Source of the DNA: Cyanobium sp.
GTDB lineage: Bacteria > Cyanobacteriota > Cyanobacteriia > PCC-6307 > Cyanobiaceae
Assembly (NCBI GenBank): GCA_014191755.1
Contig: BJHE01000005.1
Coordinates: forward strand, 20,850 to 84,849
Direction: 5' to 3'
DNA length: 64,000 nt
Shown here: positions 52,801 through 62,812 of the stretch, piece after piece
How the letters are laid out: each line of letters begins with the position of its first letter
Numbering within the stretch: the first letter of the stretch is position 1
Notes under the pieces: model-generated
What the model was told of the DNA's origin: nothing
Databases searched by the model: none
What the model saw: only the letters and a program-made list of their open reading frames with translations
Made by a program: the position numbers and the translations under genes

Positions 52801-54885
52801 GTGACAGCACCAGCTCTGAAACCTGACGATCCCGACATCTCAGTGGTGGTACCAGTTTTCAACGCGGCTCCCCATCTGCTGGCAACCCTCCGCACCGTTC
52901 AACAACAAACTCTCAGCAACTGGGAACTGATCGCTGTCGATGACGGCTCGACCGATGCAAGCGCCAGCCTCGTCGCCGAACTGGCCCAGTCGGACCATCG
53001 AATTCGTTTGGTGCGGCAGGCAAACGCTGGCGTTTCGATCGCTCGCAACCGCGGCGTTGCCGCCTGCCGCGCCCCGCTGATCGCCTTCCTTGATGCCGAC
53101 GACCTCTGGCACCCCGACAAGCTTCTTGCCCACCTGGAGCGTCATCAGGCCGATGGCGACCTGGGTGTGAGTTTTGCCCGGGTGGAGTTCCTCACCCCAG
53201 CTGGACGGCCCACGGGGCTGGTGGCCTCCCATCCGCAGCTGCCGCTGCGGCCGCCGGACCTGCTCTGCGAGAACCCCACCACCACCACCTCGAACTGGGT
53301 GCTGCGGCGGGAGGTCTTCGAGGCGGTGGGAGGATTTCTAGAGGGGCTGAGCTATTCGGAGGATCTCGAGTGGCTGCTGCGTGTGATCTGCGATGGCCGC
53401 TGGCGGATCGAACCGATCGATCGGGTTCTCACCTACTACCGCACATCCGCCGGTGGCCTCTCCTCCAGCCTCGAGAAGATGGAGGAGGGCTGGCTCCGGC
53501 TGATCGGCGAGGCTCGCCGCTACGCCCCGGAGCTGGTTGCAGCTCACTTCGCCGCCGCCCAGGCCGTGCACCTGCGCTACCTGGCCCGCCGTTCGCTGCG
53601 GCTTCGGGGAGATCCGGCCCAGGGTGTTGACTTCATGGTGAGGGCCCTGCAATCCGATCTCCCTCGGCTCCTGCGGGAACCCCATCGCACCTCCCCCACT
53701 GCCCTGGCGGTGCTGGGCCGCCTTCTCATCCATCGCGCCCGAGCGCCGCTGGCCTCTCCTGCCCCCCCCACTCCTTTCATCCATGCCGATGGTCCGACCC
53801 GCCCTGATGCCGTGAGCCGCCCCGATTTCCCCGCCACCCTGGTGTCCGTGGTGATGCCCCTTTACAACTCCGCCGCCACCGTGCGGGCTAGTCTGGAGTC
53901 GGTGATGGCGCAGACTTACACCAACCTCGAGATCCTGGTGGTGGACGATGGCTCCACCGATGAGGGGGTGGCGCTCTGTCGCAGCACCGAAGATCCGCGC
54001 CTTCGCATCGTCCAGCAGAAGAATCGTGGCCTTGCGGGAGCACGCAACACGGGTATCCGTGAATCCTCCGGCTCGTTCGTGGCCTTCCTCGACAGCGACG
54101 ATCTCTGGCTGCCGGAGAAGATCCAGCGTCATGTGGATCACCTGTGCGCCCATCCAGAGGTGGGCGTGAGCTATTCCTGCTCCGCCTTCATCGATGGAGC
54201 CGGCAAATCCCTGGGCATCTACCAGACCCCGGCCCTGCACCACATCACGCCGGATCTGATCCTTTGCCGCAACCCGATCAGCAATGGCTCCTGCGTGGTG
54301 CTCCGCCGCCAGGTGCTTGACGGCATCCGCTTCGAGGCGAATCTCTACGGCACGACGGAGAGTTACTGGTTCGACGACTCCTTCCGACAGTCGGAGGACA
54401 TCGAGTGCTGGATCCGCATCGCTCTCCAGACCAGCTGGCAGATCGAGGGCATCGGCGAGGCGCTCACCCTCTACCGGGTGAGCAGCGGCGGCCTCTCGGC
54501 GAACATCGAGAAGCAGTTCGCCAGCTGGCAGAGGGTTCTCGACAAGACCGCCACCTATGCGCCCGACTTCATCGCCCGCCACGGCCGCAGGGCCCGTGGC
54601 TATCAGCTCCGCTACCTCGCCCGACGGGCCATCCAGGAGCGACAGCCCCGAGTGGGGGTGCGGCTGGTCCACCAGTCCATCGGCACCTACCCCAGGCAGC
54701 TTCTGGAGGAGCCTTTCCGCACCCTGATCACTCTGGCGGCGGGCTATCTCGGCGTGCTGCTGCCGGCCTCCCTCCATAGCCTGCTGGAGCGGGTCATGAT
54801 GCGGGTCATCGGAGCGATGCAGCGTCTCAGGATCGATGCAAGCGCCAGACGCCATCCGGACAGCCGCGCCAGCAAAGGGGCCTGA
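52801..54885 (+). CDS. Tandem-domain family 2 glycosyltransferase
   Basis: A 694-residue protein with two complete GT2 units. The first begins DISVVVPVFNAAPHLLATLRTVQQQTLSNWELIAVDDGSTDASA with LIAFLDADDLWHPDKL. The second (about residue 341) begins LVSVVMPLYNSAATVRASLESVMAQTYTNLEILVVDDGSTDEG with FVAFLDSDDLWLPEKI. Each unit also has a matching C-terminal part (YYRTSAGGLSSSLEKMEEGW / LYRVSSGGLSANIEKQFASW; HLRYLARRSL / QLRYLARRAI), so the whole of about 340 residues was duplicated. Both have DxD motifs and could be active. Start GTG 52801. GC-rich like the core genome. It is followed four bases later by the PssD-like gene. Confidence 0.88.
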   Translation: MTAPALKPDDPDISVVVPVFNAAPHLLATLRTVQQQTLSNWELIAVDDGSTDASASLVAELAQSDHRIRLVRQANAGVSIARNRGVAACRAPLIAFLDADDLWHPDKLLAHLERHQADGDLGVSFARVEFLTPAGRPTGLVASHPQLPLRPPDLLCENPTTTTSNWVLRREVFEAVGGFLEGLSYSEDLEWLLRVICDGRWRIEPIDRVLTYYRTSAGGLSSSLEKMEEGWLRLIGEARRYAPELVAAHFAAAQAVHLRYLARRSLRLRGDPAQGVDFMVRALQSDLPRLLREPHRTSPTALAVLGRLLIHRARAPLASPAPPTPFIHADGPTRPDAVSRPDFPATLVSVVMPLYNSAATVRASLESVMAQTYTNLEILVVDDGSTDEGVALCRSTEDPRLRIVQQKNRGLAGARNTGIRESSGSFVAFLDSDDLWLPEKIQRHVDHLCAHPEVGVSYSCSAFIDGAGKSLGIYQTPALHHITPDLILCRNPISNGSCVVLRRQVLDGIRFEANLYGTTESYWFDDSFRQSEDIECWIRIALQTSWQIEGIGEALTLYRVSSGGLSANIEKQFASWQRVLDKTATYAPDFIARHGRRARGYQLRYLARRAIQERQPRVGVRLVHQSIGTYPRQLLEEPFRTLITLAAGYLGVLLPASLHSLLERVMMRVIGAMQRLRIDASARRHPDSRASKGA

Positions 54886-54889
54886 GGCG

Positions 54890-55375
54890 ATGAAAGTTCT
54901 GCTCGTGTGTTCCTCCGGCGGTCATTTCAAGGGACTCTTCCAGTTGGAGCAGTTCTGGAGCCGCCACTCCCGCCGCTGGGTCACCTTCGAAACTCCCACC
55001 ACCCGCATGGCCCTCGAAGGCGAGCAGGTGCACTGGGCCTACAGCCCCACCAACCGCAATCTGCCGAACCTGCTGCGCAATACGCTCCTCTCATGGAGTG
55101 TTCTGCTCCACCACAGGCCCGACCTGATCCTCTCCACCGGCGCCGGCGTGGCCGTTCCCTTCCTGATCCTGGGCAAGCTGCTGGGCCACCGCACCGTCTT
55201 CGTGGAGTCGATCACCCGGATCGAGACCCTCAGCCTCTCGGCCCGCCTGGCGCTTCCCTTCATTGATGTGCTCTACGTGCACTGGCCGCAGCTGCAGACC
55301 CGCTACCCCCGAGCCGAGCTGATCGGGGCCGGCTCCAGAGCTGCGGTCGCCCCGGCCCAGGATGTGGCCCGATGA
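54890..55375 (+). CDS. pssD: PssD/Alg14-like glycosyltransferase membrane anchor subunit
   Basis: A 161-residue protein. MKVLLVCSSGGHFKGLFQLEQFWSRHSRRWVTF, HWAYSPTNRNLPNLLRNTLLSWSVLLHHRPDLILSTGAGVAVPFLILGKLLG and ESITRIETLSLSARLA match the Alg14/PssD family, which recruits the Alg13/PssE catalytic partner to the membrane to transfer a sugar from a UDP donor to a lipid-linked acceptor. ATG 54890 is chosen over the longer track start because MKVLLVCSSGGH is the family opening. It overlaps the PssE-like gene by four bases. Confidence 0.88.
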   Translation: MKVLLVCSSGGHFKGLFQLEQFWSRHSRRWVTFETPTTRMALEGEQVHWAYSPTNRNLPNLLRNTLLSWSVLLHHRPDLILSTGAGVAVPFLILGKLLGHRTVFVESITRIETLSLSARLALPFIDVLYVHWPQLQTRYPRAELIGAGSRAAVAPAQDVAR

Positions 55376-55860
55376 TCCTGGTCACCGTGGGCACCGAGAA
55401 GTTTCCCTTCGACCGGCTGATGCACTGGATCGAGGAACTGATGGAGGCCGATCTGCTCGGGGAGGAGGTGGTGGTGCAGTACGGCACCTGCACGGTGCTC
55501 CCCGCAGGCTCGAAGGTGTATCGCCTCATGCGTGAGACAGAGTTCCGGGCCCTGATCCAGCAGGCGCGGGTGGTGGTGGCCCACTGCGGTGAGGGCACCG
55601 TGCTGCTGCTGGACGCCATGGAGACCCCTTTCATCCTCGTGCCCCGCAGCCAGCGCTACCGAGAGCATGTGGACGATCACCAGGTGGAGCTGGCCCAGGC
55701 GATGGCCTCCATGGGAGTCCCGATCGCCTGGGGGCCGGCCGATCTCGTGCGTTTCCTGGCGGAACCCCGCAAGGTGTCGATCAGCGATCTGTCGGTGGCC
55801 GCGGCCCAGGTGGTCTGCAACCGCCTCGAGCAGCGTTTCCCAGCCTTGGGCCCGGCATGA
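55372..55860 (+). CDS. pssE: PssE/Alg13-like glycosyltransferase catalytic subunit
   Basis: A 162-residue protein: MILVTVGTEKFPFDRLMHWIEELMEADLLGEEVVVQYGTCTVLPAG, then RVVVAHCGEGTVLLLDAMETPFILVPRSQRYREHVDDHQVELAQAMA. This is the Alg13/GT28 C-terminal fold with the donor-binding HCGEGT motif. It would form a heterodimer with the adjacent PssD-like protein and add the second sugar to the polyprenyl-linked primer made by the next gene. Starts overlap on both sides (ATGA), so the three genes are one translational unit. Confidence 0.88.
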   Translation: MILVTVGTEKFPFDRLMHWIEELMEADLLGEEVVVQYGTCTVLPAGSKVYRLMRETEFRALIQQARVVVAHCGEGTVLLLDAMETPFILVPRSQRYREHVDDHQVELAQAMASMGVPIAWGPADLVRFLAEPRKVSISDLSVAAAQVVCNRLEQRFPALGPA

Positions 55861-56873
55861 ACACACCAACCTCCCAGCCCCCTTCGCCTTCCCCCAGTGG
55901 CGTGCTGGTGAGTGAACACCGCGGCGTGCTGCTGCTTTCGTTTCCGCGGCGGTTCACCGTGCAGGAGGCGATCCCCTTCCGCCGTTGCCTCGAGCGCGAG
56001 CTGCCGCTCCACCCCGGCACCCGCCGGGTGGTGCTGGATTTCAGCCGCACCGAACTGATCGACAGCAGCGGCCTGGGCTCCCTCATCCCCAACGTGAAAC
56101 TGGCCCGCTCCCACGCGATTCCCCTGGTGGCCTGGAGCGCCGGCGCCCAGGTGAAGCTAGCCCTGTCCCTGGTGGGGTTGGAGCAGGCGATTACGGTGAT
56201 GCCAGGCACCGAAGCGGTGAATCCCACCCGGGCGGTGAACACCAAGGAACGTCCCGCGACCACCCATCCCTCGGTGCGCTCGGTCCCGAAGCGGCTGCTC
56301 GACATCGTCGGTGCCCTGCTCGGCTTATCCGTCACGGCGGTGCTGTTCCCCTTCCTGGCGCTGGCGATCCGGCTCGACAGTCCGGGGCCGATCCTGTTCA
56401 GCCAGGTGCGGCTGGGCTGGATGGGCCGCCGCTTCCGCTTCTGGAAGTTCCGCTCGATGGTGGTGAATGCCGAAGCCCTGCGCGGCACGGTTGAAAACGA
56501 GGCCAGCGGCGCCTTTTTCAAGAACAAGAACGACCCGCGCATCACCCGGGTGGGCCGCTTCCTGCGCAAAACCAGCCTTGATGAGATCCCCCAGTTCTGG
56601 AACGTGCTGGTGGGGGACATGAGCCTGATCGGCACGCGACCGCCCACCCCCGATGAGGTGGAGCGCTATGCCGTGCCCAACTGGCAGCGGCTCGATGTGC
56701 GGCCAGGCCTCTCGGGGGAATGGCAGGTGAACGGCCGCTCGCAGGTGATTGATTTCGAGGATGTGATCCGCCTGGACCTTCGTTACCAGGAGAACTGGAG
56801 CCTCGGCTACGACCTGAAGCTGATTGTGCGGACCTTCACCGTGATCTTCAGCAAGGGCTCGGGAGCCGCCTGA
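55857..56873 (+). CDS. STAS domain fused to an initiating sugar-phosphate transferase
   Basis: A 338-residue fusion. Residues about 12-120 are a STAS domain (RGVLLLSFPRRFTVQEAIPFRRCLEREL, VVLDFSRTELIDSSGLGSLIPNVKLARSHAIPLVAW), with the DSSG loop of anti-sigma-factor antagonists. From about 143 comes a monotopic polyprenyl-phosphate sugar-phosphate transferase: KRLLDIVGALLGLSVTAVLFPFLALAIRLDSPGPILFSQVRLGWMGRRFRFWKFRSM, SLDEIPQFWNVLVGDMSLIGTRP and RPGLSGEWQVNGRS, the full catalytic signature. The enzyme would start the repeat unit on the lipid carrier. The fusion suggests its activity is switched by serine phosphorylation of the STAS domain, which fits the RsbW-like gene 3 bases downstream. Confidence 0.9.
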   Translation: MNTPTSQPPSPSPSGVLVSEHRGVLLLSFPRRFTVQEAIPFRRCLERELPLHPGTRRVVLDFSRTELIDSSGLGSLIPNVKLARSHAIPLVAWSAGAQVKLALSLVGLEQAITVMPGTEAVNPTRAVNTKERPATTHPSVRSVPKRLLDIVGALLGLSVTAVLFPFLALAIRLDSPGPILFSQVRLGWMGRRFRFWKFRSMVVNAEALRGTVENEASGAFFKNKNDPRITRVGRFLRKTSLDEIPQFWNVLVGDMSLIGTRPPTPDEVERYAVPNWQRLDVRPGLSGEWQVNGRSQVIDFEDVIRLDLRYQENWSLGYDLKLIVRTFTVIFSKGSGAA

Positions 56874-56876
56874 ACC

Positions 56877-57344
56877 ATGCAGCACGGCGAGGGTGAAGCC
56901 CAGGCGGAGTTCCCCAGCACCCTCGACGCCATCGGCCAGTTGCTGGAGTGGTTTGAGCAGCACCGGCCTGGAGGCCTCGACGACATGGTGTGGATTCAGG
57001 CCCAGACGGCCCTGATGGAAGGCTTCACTAACGCCGTCCGCCATGCCAACGCCCTCCTGGAGCCCCCGCCGTTGGTGGAGGTCACCCTCGCCCTGGTTGC
57101 CGGCAGTCTGCGCATGGGGATCCGCGACCAAGGAGCTCCCTTCGATCTGGAGACGCATCTGCAGGCTCACGCAGCAGAGGTGGAGGAGCCCCCCGGGCTC
57201 GACGGCCTGCCCGAGCGCGAGGCCCACTGGGGGGTGATCATCCTCAGCAGGCTCCAGCGGGACTTCGGCTGGTCGATCCGTTACGAGCCGCTGGCGGAGG
57301 GGGGCAACCTGCTGCTGCTGGAGGGGCCGGGCGGCGATTCGTAG
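56877..57344 (+). CDS. RsbW-like ATP-binding protein (anti-sigma factor/serine kinase type)
   Basis: A 155-residue HATPase_c protein. The N-box is ALMEGFTNAVRHAN, the G1 box GIRDQGAPFDLE, and a G2-like region HWGVIILSRLQRDFGWSIRYE, as in RsbW/SpoIIAB kinases that phosphorylate STAS proteins. No sigma factor is encoded nearby, so the likely partner is the STAS domain of the preceding enzyme. The ATG follows the previous stop by 3 bases. Its 3' end overlaps the convergent exported-protein gene by about 64 bases. Confidence 0.85.
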   Translation: MQHGEGEAQAEFPSTLDAIGQLLEWFEQHRPGGLDDMVWIQAQTALMEGFTNAVRHANALLEPPPLVEVTLALVAGSLRMGIRDQGAPFDLETHLQAHAAEVEEPPGLDGLPEREAHWGVIILSRLQRDFGWSIRYEPLAEGGNLLLLEGPGGDS

Positions 57345-57850
57345 AGATCCACCCGGAACCGCTCGGGATGGCCGCAGGCCTCGGGGTGGAGCCAGGTCCA
57401 GCGGGTCCATAGCTCAAGAAAGAGGGTGGTGCCCTCCGGACCCGCCCCCCAGCCACTGCCCACGTGGTCGCCCCAGAGCACGGGGGCTCTGCTGCCGTAG
57501 GCGGGCACGCGGTCCAGGTTGTGGCGCTCACTCACGTGGAGGATGGGCTGACCCCGGTAGGTGAACACCCGCTGCAGATCCCGGGTGCGGCGGGTGTTGG
57601 GCAGCCGGAACCACACCTTCTTGCTGTGCTGAAAGTACCAGTAACCCAGCGAGCACCCGCGGCTGGGGCGATCGTGGTGGGTGCTGAACAGGGCCCCGTT
57701 TCTCTGCAGCACGGGAAAGGCGGGCTGAACCATCGGGGGGCCTGAAGTGAGAACACCCTGCCGGTGGAGACTCCCCAGGGCAAGGGCCAGCCCCAGCGGG
57801 GCCACCACCAGCAGGAGGGCAGCGGACCGCAGCCGGGCAGGAGTGCTCAA
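57281..57850 (-). CDS. Exported hypothetical protein
   Basis: A protein of 189 residues with an N-terminal hydrophobic segment (SAALLLVVAPLGLALALGSLHRQG) that looks like a signal anchor. The body, VLQRNGALFSTHHDRPSRGCSLGYWYFQHSKKVWFRLPNTRRTRDLQRVFTYRGQPILHVSERHNLDRVP, looks like a folded secreted domain, but I do not recognise it. The track ORF runs back to 58351 through the HAD gene in another frame. I place the start at TTG 57850, whose TTGA overlaps the HAD stop, implying coupled translation. The stop lies inside the convergent RsbW-like gene. Confidence 0.6.
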   Translation of the reverse strand: MSTPARLRSAALLLVVAPLGLALALGSLHRQGVLTSGPPMVQPAFPVLQRNGALFSTHHDRPSRGCSLGYWYFQHSKKVWFRLPNTRRTRDLQRVFTYRGQPILHVSERHNLDRVPAYGSRAPVLWGDHVGSGWGAGPEGTTLFLELWTRWTWLHPEACGHPERFRVDLYESPPGPSSSSRLPPSASGS

Positions 57851-58527
57851 AGGGAGTCGGCCACCTCGTGAAGGGAGCGGAGGTGGAGGGCCCCGGAGGG
57901 GTAGGTCGTGCCGGTTTCTCCTGGAGGTGGGAGCACATGCACGCGGCAGCCGGCCGCATCGGCCGCCTGGGCGCCGGCGAGCGAATCCTCGAAGGCCCAG
58001 CACTCCCCGGCCGGCACCCCCAGCCGCGCCGCCGCTAGCAGGAACACATCCGGCGCCGGCTTGCCCGCCCGCAGCTCCGGATCGTCGCCATGGACGCGGA
58101 TCTTGATCAGCTCCAGCCAGGGATGGGGAGCGGCCTTGAGGGCCACAGCGGCCCGGGAACTGCTGGTGGCCAGGGCCATCGGGATCGCCAGCTCGGCGCA
58201 GCGCCGCACCAGCTCGGGCGCCCCAGCCATCGGCTCGGCGTGCACCAGCAGGGACTCGGCGATCGGCTGGCGCACCGCCAGCAGGGCTTCGATGCTCGGG
58301 GGATCGCCGCTGGCAACAGCGCCTCCATGCTCGGAAGCTCCCGCGATCCACTCCCGCACCTGCTCGGCACAGTCGTGGCGGCGGCGGCCCCGCAGCTGCA
58401 TCAGCTCGGCAGCGCTGAGCTCACGGCCGAAGTGGGCAGCGGCTTCGCGCCAGGCCCTGGCGTGTTGCGGCTCGGTGTCGAGCAATAGACCATCGAGGTC
58501 GAACAGGCAGGCGGCGGGGTGGGCCAT
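57847..58527 (-). CDS. HAD superfamily hydrolase (beta-phosphoglucomutase-like)
   Basis: A 226-residue phosphatase/mutase. Motif I is ACLFDLDGLLLDTEPQHARAWREAAAHFG, with the nucleophile aspartate. A helical cap follows, motif II is MALATSSSRAAVALK, and the motif III/IV region is GDDPELRAGKPAPDVFLLAAARLGVPAGECWAFEDSLAGAQAADAAGC. The substrate is a sugar phosphate by family analogy. It is coupled to the downstream exported protein through a TTGA overlap. Confidence 0.9.
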   Translation of the reverse strand: MAHPAACLFDLDGLLLDTEPQHARAWREAAAHFGRELSAAELMQLRGRRRHDCAEQVREWIAGASEHGGAVASGDPPSIEALLAVRQPIAESLLVHAEPMAGAPELVRRCAELAIPMALATSSSRAAVALKAAPHPWLELIKIRVHGDDPELRAGKPAPDVFLLAAARLGVPAGECWAFEDSLAGAQAADAAGCRVHVLPPPGETGTTYPSGALHLRSLHEVADSL

Positions 58528-58578
58528 CGAACCAGCATGGCGGGTCGCTGTTTGCTGTCTGGCGGCGATTCCCGGATC

Positions 58579-58887
58579 TCAGTCCAGATCTGAGTCGGGG
58601 ACGTCCAGGCTCGTCTCCAGGGTGGTAAGAAGCAGCACCAATGCTGAGCGGTGGTCCAGTTCGGGGCTGTGCACCGTTTCGATCCACTGCTGGCAAAGCG
58701 CCTCGATTCGCAGCAACAGGTCGTGACCCTCGCGGAGGTCCCCCATGACCCGCTCAATCCCTTCCCCATCGGTGTCGGGGGGAAGACCCACCACATAGCG
58801 CCGCCCATCGTCTCCCACGTAGGTGAGCTGCCCCTCGGAATCCAGGGTCGGTCCGGCATGGGGCGTGATCGGTTGCTCTTCGGCCAT
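58579..58887 (-). CDS. Small conserved-type protein, unknown function
   Basis: A 102-residue acidic protein: MAEEQPITPHAGPTLDSEGQLTYVGDDGRRYVVGLPPDTDGEGIERVMGDLREGHDLLLRIEALCQQWIETVHSPELDHRSALVLLLTTLE. It reads like a compact protein with a beta hairpin (LTYVGDDGRRYVVG) and a helical C-terminus, of a kind common in marine and freshwater picocyanobacteria, but I do not recognise a named domain. ATG 58887 is chosen over the longer ORF at 58944. Confidence 0.55.
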   Translation of the reverse strand: MAEEQPITPHAGPTLDSEGQLTYVGDDGRRYVVGLPPDTDGEGIERVMGDLREGHDLLLRIEALCQQWIETVHSPELDHRSALVLLLTTLETSLDVPDSDLD

Positions 58888-58948
58888 CGCGTCTGCAGAT
58901 GGGACCGCACCCTCCTTAACCAAGGTCGAGGCAACTGCCAACAATGGA

Positions 58949-59407
58949 TCAGAAGGACTGATGGCGGTTCAACTTCTGCATCCGCCAGGTCACGAACGTG
59001 CCCACCGGGCTCCAGAGGAGGTACGGAACCAGCAGCAGGGCGGCCCGGCCCGAGAGGGGAGCCACGATGGCGGCCAGGGCCACGCCCCACACCCAGCCGG
59101 CAAAGCCCACGGCGGTGCCACTCTGCAGCCGGCGGGTGCGGCAGATCAGCAGGGTGTAGCTCTGCACCAGCACCTGCAGACCCAGGTAGCCCAGCATCGG
59201 CAACCAGCGCCCCCCCGCCTGCCAGGTGAGCAGGGCCGAGGCGTAGAAGCAGCCGTAGATGGCCATCCAGATCAGAGGGATCCAGCGCTCGAAGGTGAGC
59301 CAGCGGGGGCGCTGCAGCTTCAGGAACCAGGCGAAATCATCCCGGCCGGGGTTCAGCAGCACGGCCACCAGAACCATCACAGCGGCAATCGCCAGCCAAG
59401 CGGGCAT
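58949..59407 (-). CDS. TspO/MBR family protein
   Basis: A five-helix membrane protein of 152 residues. FLKLQRPRWLTFERWIPLIWMAIYGCFYASALL corresponds to the start of the TspO fold (conserved proline and tryptophan residues after helix 1), and LLLVPYLLWSPVGTFVTWRMQKLN to the fifth helix, equivalent to the YLLWxxxAxxLN signature. TspO proteins bind porphyrins and affect tetrapyrrole or stress responses. The match is a divergent branch; the usual A-N/L pairing in helix 5 is altered (SPVGTFVTW). Confidence 0.7.
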   Translation of the reverse strand: MPAWLAIAAVMVLVAVLLNPGRDDFAWFLKLQRPRWLTFERWIPLIWMAIYGCFYASALLTWQAGGRWLPMLGYLGLQVLVQSYTLLICRTRRLQSGTAVGFAGWVWGVALAAIVAPLSGRAALLLVPYLLWSPVGTFVTWRMQKLNRHQSF

Positions 59408-59521
59408 CGGCTCGTCAGCGGAGGGAGACCACCAGCCTGCCGTCCCGCGGGCGCTCCCGGCTGGTCGGCCGCCCTTTCCGGGGTTTGAATGACCCCACAG
59501 CGGCTTCCACGACGCCAGCCC

Positions 59522-61540
<2,019 letters not shown>

Positions 61541-61568
61541 ATCCCTCCGGAGCTCGCAGCCCTGATCT

Positions 61569-61910
61569 TCAAGCGGCGCGCAGCAGAGGCTTGGAGGGCA
61601 GGGTGTGCAGATAGAGCAGCCAAAGACTGCCAATGCCGGTAATGCCCACGAAGATCCACTGCCAATCCTTGCCGGCATCGCGGAGTCGGCGCACTGCCAG
61701 GGGGAGATGGGGCACGAGCTCAGCAATCAGATAAAGGTTGGCCAGCAAACCGATGAACGGCACGAAGCTGCCCACGATGTTCAGGAGCAGAAGAAGAATG
61801 ATGCTCGCCAGCACAAACCACCAATAGTCGCCGCGATCGGAGCGGCCGGCGTAATCAAAGCTGCGCCTCCAGGCGGAGCTGAAGGCACTGATCAGCTTGT
61901 TGGTTTTCAC
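61569..61910 (-). CDS. DUF805 membrane protein
   Basis: An integral membrane protein of 113 residues. SAWRRSFDYAGRSDRGDYWWFVLASIILLLLLNIVG and LIAELVPHLPLAVRRLRDAGKDWQW match DUF805 (YhaH/YhaI-like), with three to four helices and the conserved R-R-L-H/R-D motif. Function is unknown. GTG 61910 gives the usual short N-terminus; the ORF track opens at 61964. Its end converges on acs with 28 bases between the stops. Confidence 0.8.
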   Translation of the reverse strand: MKTNKLISAFSSAWRRSFDYAGRSDRGDYWWFVLASIILLLLLNIVGSFVPFIGLLANLYLIAELVPHLPLAVRRLRDAGKDWQWIFVGITGIGSLWLLYLHTLPSKPLLRAA

Positions 61911-62023
61911 GAATCGGTATCCCAAGCAACCGTTGCACCATGGCGAAAGGCTTGGGGGCGTCAAGGTGCTTGTGGCGGAACCCTTACCCGCTTCTTCCCG
62001 CCACGATCAAGGCTCCCGACAGC

Positions 62024-62812
62024 TCAGGGGGTGGCGCTTTCCTGCAGCGTCCAGCTGCCGATCGTGTCCGCCAGCCGCTCGAAGCGCCGCTGGCGGGAGG
62101 GATCGTCGGCCCAGTCGCCGAGCAGGTTGCGGCGCAGGCCGGCACTGGCCGGGGTGAGGTGATCGCCGGGCAGTTCGATCAGCTCGCTGGCATCGCCGCT
62201 CCGCTGGCGCAGGGCATCGAACAACCGCGGGCTCTGGTCGAGTTCATCGCGGCGGAAGCGCACCAGCAGGTTGCGGTTCTGGCGGTAGCCGCTGCTAACC
62301 AGCTGGAGCGTTTCCTGGGGCGAAGGGCTGAATTCACTGCGGAAACCGAACTGCTGGCCCATCTCGGCGAGCAGGGGCACCGAGCGTTCGGCCGAGAAGT
62401 TGTTGAAGCTGAGGGCCACCAGGGCGGCGCTGCGCCGGCCCCCATCCGGGGCGAGCAGATGCAGCTTGCAGCCCAGGCTGTGGCCGAGCCGCAGCACTCG
62501 CTCCCCCGCCGGCAGCTCAAAATCCCCCGCTTCCCGGGTGGTCGCCTCCCGATCAGCTCGAAAGGCGCGCCAGGCCTCATTCGCCTGGCTTTGGTGGTCG
62601 AAGCCCGGCACATAGCTCCAGGCCCGCACACTCCAGCCCTGGCCGGCCAGGGCTTCGAGCAGGCGGCGATAACTGAGCTGGGGTGTGGCCGCCAGATAGC
62701 TGCCGCCGATGAATTCGATTCGGCCCGGCCCAGGGCCTGGCCGAACCGCCCTGGAGCTGGCTGGATCGAGGCACCAGATCGGGCCCCGCTGCCGCCAGAG
62801 CGCCTCAGCCAC
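62024..62812 (-). CDS. DUF1350 family protein (alpha/beta hydrolase-like)
   Basis: A 262-residue protein found in cyanobacteria and chloroplasts. GRIEFIGGSYLAATPQLSYRRLLEALAGQGWSVRAWSYVPGFDHQSQANEAW is the DUF1350 opening, and RVLRLGHSLGCKLHLLAPDGG resembles a hydrolase nucleophile elbow (GHSLG). A full Ser-His-Asp triad cannot be shown. The start GTG 62812 overlaps the end of the peroxiredoxin gene by 8 bases, so they are probably cotranscribed. The role is unknown. Confidence 0.78.
   Translation of the reverse strand: MAEALWRQRGPIWCLDPASSRAVRPGPGPGRIEFIGGSYLAATPQLSYRRLLEALAGQGWSVRAWSYVPGFDHQSQANEAWRAFRADREATTREAGDFELPAGERVLRLGHSLGCKLHLLAPDGGRRSAALVALSFNNFSAERSVPLLAEMGQQFGFRSEFSPSPQETLQLVSSGYRQNRNLLVRFRRDELDQSPRLFDALRQRSGDASELIELPGDHLTPASAGLRRNLLGDWADDPSRQRRFERLADTIGSWTLQESATP

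Noticed and set aside
57851-58351. N-terminal extension of the minus ORF 57281-58351
   Set aside because: It overlaps the HAD gene in another frame; only the part after TTG 57850 looks like a real protein.
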